Assembly (NCBI RefSeq): GCF_014650995.1 | Contig: NZ_BMWA01000027.1 | Location: 1-64,000, forward strand | Length of the DNA stretch: 64,000 nt | Direction: 5' to 3' | Source of the DNA: Streptomyces viridiviolaceus | GTDB taxonomy: Bacteria > Actinomycetota > Actinomycetes > Streptomycetales > Streptomycetaceae | Part shown: positions 61,585 to 64,000 of the stretch, one piece after another | Layout: each line of letters begins with the position of its first letter | Numbering within the stretch: the first letter of the stretch is position 1 | The notes under the pieces: model-generated | What the model was told of the DNA's origin: nothing | Database searches by the model: none | Seen by the model: only the letters and a program-made list of their open reading frames with translations | Position numbers and translations under genes: made by a program

Positions 61585-62418
61585 CTATTCTTCCACGCCG
61601 TCGGTCCTGCGCCAAAATCGGCCGTACGGCGCGCCCTCCGGGTCGGGTTCCCAGCCCAGGATGGAGAGCATCTCGCGGTCCTTCTTGTCGAAGGCCTTGG
61701 GGTCGCACCGCTCGATCAGGTCGGGCCGGTTGGCCGTCGTGCGCCGCAGGGCCTCGTCGCGGCGCCAGCGGGCGATCTTCCCGTGGTGGCCGCTGAGCAG
61801 CACCTCCGGGATCTCGCGCCCGCGCCACCGGGGCGGCTTGGTGTGGACCGGACCCTCCAGGAGGTTGGCCATGGCTCCGGGGGCGAAGGAGTCGTCCCGG
61901 TGCGACTCGGCGTTGCCCAGGACGCCGGGCAGCAGCCGCGCCACGGCCTCGGTGACGACGAGTACGGCCGCCTCGCCGCCGGCGAGGACGTAGTCGCCGA
62001 TGGAGACCTCGTACACGGGCATCCGGGTGGCGTACTCGTCGACGACGCGGCGGTCGATGCCCTCGTAGCGGGCGGGCGTGAAGATCAGCCATGGCCGCTC
62101 GGAGAGGTGCACGGCGAGTTCCTGGGTGAAGGGCCGGCCGCTGGGCGTGGGGACGATGAGGGCGGGCTCGCCGACACCGGCCTCGTAGCCGTCGGCCAGG
62201 ACGGAGTCCAGGGCGTCGCCCCACGGCTCCGTCTTCATGACCATGCCGGGGCCGCCCCCGTACGGGGTGTCGTCGACGGTGTTGTGCCGGTCGTAGGTCC
62301 AGGACCGCAGGTCGTGCACGTGCACGTCGAGCTGTCCACGCGCGCGTGCCTTGCCGACGAGGGAGACGTTCAGCGGTTCCAGGTACTCGGGGAAGATCGT
62401 GACGACGTCGAGCCTCAT
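61585..62418 (-). CDS. trmD: tRNA (guanine-N1)-methyltransferase TrmD
   Basis: 277 residues, methylates G37 of tRNA with SAM. Trefoil-knot motifs are MRLDVVTIFPEYLEPL, DDTPYGGGPGMVMK, TPARYEGIDRRVVDEY and SIGDYVLAGGEAA. ATG overlaps the rimM stop (ATGA). Part of rpsP-khpA-rimM-trmD. Confidence 0.96.
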   Translation of the reverse strand: MRLDVVTIFPEYLEPLNVSLVGKARARGQLDVHVHDLRSWTYDRHNTVDDTPYGGGPGMVMKTEPWGDALDSVLADGYEAGVGEPALIVPTPSGRPFTQELAVHLSERPWLIFTPARYEGIDRRVVDEYATRMPVYEVSIGDYVLAGGEAAVLVVTEAVARLLPGVLGNAESHRDDSFAPGAMANLLEGPVHTKPPRWRGREIPEVLLSGHHGKIARWRRDEALRRTTANRPDLIERCDPKAFDKKDREMLSILGWEPDPEGAPYGRFWRRTDGVEE

Positions 62419-62966
62419 GCGCCGGCGTCCTCGTCACGGGAGGAGGCGATCTCCGCGCGGTCGTCGATCAGGCCGGGGGGCGGATCGATGACCGCGCGCT
62501 GCTCCTCCAGATCGACCTCGGTGACGATCTCCGACACGAACGGCACGTACACCTCGCTGCCGTCGGGGCGCTCCACCACGAACAGGTCCTGCGTGGGCAG
62601 GTGCGAGATCTCGGTGATCCGGCCGACCTCGGTGCCGTCCGCGGTCACCACGTCGAGGTCGATCAGCTGGTGGTCGTAGTACTCGTCCTCTTCCTCGGGG
62701 AGCTCGTCCGGGTCCACCTCGGCGATCAGGAGGATGTTGCGCAGCGCCTCGGCGGCGGTGCGGTCGCGCACGCCCTCGAAGCGCAGGAGGAGACGGCCGC
62801 TGTGGACGCGGCCCGTCTCGATGGTGAGCGGTCCCGCGGAGGCGGGATCGGTGGTGAGTACGGCGCCGGGGGCGAGCCTGAGTTCGGGCTCGTCCGTGCG
62901 GACCTCCACGGTGACCTCGCCCTTGATGCCGTGGGCGCGGCCGATCCGTGCGACTACCAGCTGCAC
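62415..62966 (-). CDS. rimM: 16S rRNA processing protein RimM
   Basis: 183 residues. N-terminal VVARIGRAHGIKGEVTVEVR and the PRC-barrel segment YDHQLIDLDVVTADGTEVG. Helps 30S maturation around protein S19. C-terminal tail is an acidic extension. Coupled to trmD. Confidence 0.95.
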   Translation of the reverse strand: MQLVVARIGRAHGIKGEVTVEVRTDEPELRLAPGAVLTTDPASAGPLTIETGRVHSGRLLLRFEGVRDRTAAEALRNILLIAEVDPDELPEEEDEYYDHQLIDLDVVTADGTEVGRITEISHLPTQDLFVVERPDGSEVYVPFVSEIVTEVDLEEQRAVIDPPPGLIDDRAEIASSRDEDAGA

Positions 62967-63065
62967 TGTGCTTGATCTCCTGTCATACGACCGGCCGGTA
63001 CGACGTCGGGCCGGGGACGGCCCAGTGGCCCTCCCCGGCCCGAGCCGGTGCTGCGTTGCGAAGCG

Positions 63066-63305
63066 TCAGCGGACGTGGTCCACGTCGACGAGGTCGACAC
63101 GGACACCGCGGCCGCCGATGGCGCCCACGACGGTGCGCAGAGCACGCGCGGTGCGGCCGTTGCGGCCGATCACCTTGCCGAGGTCGTCCGGGTGCACCCG
63201 GACCTCGAGCACGCGTCCGCGGCGCAGGTTGCGCGAGGCCACCTGCACATCGTCAGGGTTGTCGACGATGCCCTTCACGAGGTGCTCGAGAGCCTCCTCG
63301 AGCAT
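63066..63305 (-). CDS. khpA: KH-domain RNA-binding protein
   Basis: 79 residues. KH loop with VIGRNGRTARALR (GRNG). Small RNA-binding protein always found between rpsP and rimM in actinobacteria. Two bases separate it from rpsP. Role in RNA folding or translation is inferred from the family. Confidence 0.93.
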   Translation of the reverse strand: MLEEALEHLVKGIVDNPDDVQVASRNLRRGRVLEVRVHPDDLGKVIGRNGRTARALRTVVGAIGGRGVRVDLVDVDHVR

Positions 63306-63307
63306 GC

Positions 63308-63727
63308 TCAGGCCTCGGTCGACTCGGACTCGGCGGCGGCCTCGTCCTTCTTGTCGGCCTTCTTCTTCTGGGTGATCGCCTCACCCTTGCCCTCGTCGTC
63401 GCCGCCGAGCGCCTCGAAGGACGGGCGGGCCGACTTCTCGGCCGGCTGCAGCAGCGGCGCCGGGGCGGGCTCGCCCTTGAACTTCTGCCAGTCGCCGGTC
63501 TTCTTCAGGATGGCGAGCACGGGCTCGGTCGGCTGCGCGCCGACACCCAGCCAGTACGCCACACGCTCGGCGTCGACCTCCATGACCGACGGGTTGTACG
63601 TCGGGTGGTACTTGCCGATCTCCTCGATCGCACGACCGTCACGACGGGTACGGGAGTCGGCGACGACGATGCGGTAGTGAGGCGAACGGATCTTGCCCAG
63701 ACGCTTCAGCTTGATCTTGACTGCCAC
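63308..63727 (-). CDS. rpsP: 30S ribosomal protein S16
   Basis: 139 residues. Core MAVKIKLKRLGKIRSPHYRI and VADSRTRRDGRAIEEIGKY. A ~55-residue acidic, lysine-rich C-terminal tail follows the normal ~85-residue protein, an actinobacterial extension. First gene of its operon; the 270 bases to the window edge contain its promoter and another gene's terminator. Confidence 0.97.
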   Translation of the reverse strand: MAVKIKLKRLGKIRSPHYRIVVADSRTRRDGRAIEEIGKYHPTYNPSVMEVDAERVAYWLGVGAQPTEPVLAILKKTGDWQKFKGEPAPAPLLQPAEKSARPSFEALGGDDEGKGEAITQKKKADKKDEAAAESESTEA

Positions 63728-63931
63728 GGGAGTGGGTTCTCCTGGATTTGACGTGGTTGGGCACGGCGAGAATGCCGCGTGGGGTTGCGGTACCCGAGTG
63801 CCCGATGGACGCGTCAGCCGGAGGAGAGAGGGGTCCTGTGCGGCTGTCGAGTACAGCTAGCCATTGTGCCATACCCCGCGGATCGCCCACGGACGAGGGG
63901 TGAGCGCGGGCACGCTCCGCGGACACCCGGC

Positions 63932-63970
63932 GCCTGCGGGGTGCCGAGGCCCCGGCGGCACCCCGCAGGC
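63932..63970 (-). terminator. Strong terminator of an upstream gene
   Basis: Perfect 15-bp stem (63932-63946 with 63956-63970) with a nine-base loop, separating a gene to the right from rpsP. Confidence 0.8.
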
Positions 63971-63975
63971 CGGCG

Positions 63976-64000
63976 TCATGAGCTCGTCCGGCACCCACGA
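63976..64000 (-). CDS. Possible C-terminus of a gene beyond the window
   Basis: A minus-strand TGA at 63976-63978 lies six bases before the terminator 63932-63970, so the last codons of an unseen gene probably end here. Only eight codons are visible, too few to identify. Confidence 0.3.

Overview
The window is high-GC actinobacterial chromosome, almost certainly Streptomyces. It encodes the sporulation sigma factor WhiG, four clustered type I signal peptidases, an LAETG sortase substrate, a mycothiol-dependent-isomerase-family protein and a futalosine-pathway-type deaminase, and it shows many leaderless starts and GTG starts. From memory, gene order matches the S. coelicolor core region from about SCO5591 (right end, rpsP) to SCO5696 (left end, ispG). 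Most of it is core chromosome; no insertion sequence, prophage, tRNA or rRNA was seen.

Left part (1-8.5 kb): the minus-strand isoprenoid/membrane-protease operon dxr-rseP-ispG. It is followed by a wrecked, partly inverted VapBC toxin-antitoxin remnant, a large acyl-CoA dehydrogenase, and a LacI-family regulator with a very long perfect operator palindrome. The regulator's neighbour is now a deletion scar in which the start of a GH31 glycosidase is joined to the end of a GH3 glycosidase, with several frameshifts.

Middle part (8.5-34.4 kb): a polyamine/GABA catabolic island. It holds an aldehyde dehydrogenase and PucR-type regulator, gabT, a six-gene operon (aldehyde dehydrogenase-potD-potA-potB-potC-FAD amine oxidase), and a second module (potD-like lipoprotein, a second aldehyde dehydrogenase, a divergent Lrp/AsnC regulator and a class III aminotransferase). 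Together these could import polyamines, deaminate or transaminate them to aminoaldehydes, oxidise those to GABA-type acids, and pass the nitrogen on through GabT. Scattered among them are an orphan VirD4/TraG-like membrane ATPase, a PAP2 phosphatase, a NADAR protein, a DUF4190 protein, an adenosine-deaminase-family enzyme probably serving menaquinone synthesis, and a glycerophosphodiesterase.

Right-middle (34.5-45.3 kb): an ABC exporter pair, a VOC protein, a LOG-family protein, a sortase-anchored surface protein, an MDMPI-family protein, and a thiamine ABC importer (binding protein, fused permease, ATPase). The importer is headed by a TPP riboswitch with both a terminator and a Shine-Dalgarno-masking hairpin. 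rlmN lies upstream of the riboswitch. Between rlmN and cdsA sits a short CRISPR-repeat-like pair.

Right part (45.3-64 kb): minus-strand housekeeping genes rpsB-tsf-pyrH-frr-cdsA; then whiG, dprA (with a strikingly expanded 36-bp repeat tract), comM, yraN, a DUF2469 gene, a NUDIX gene, sipZ-Y-X-W, rplS, trmD, rimM, khpA and rpsP. Two plus- or minus-strand inserts (an M23 peptidase and a TetR regulator) sit between rpsB and whiG.
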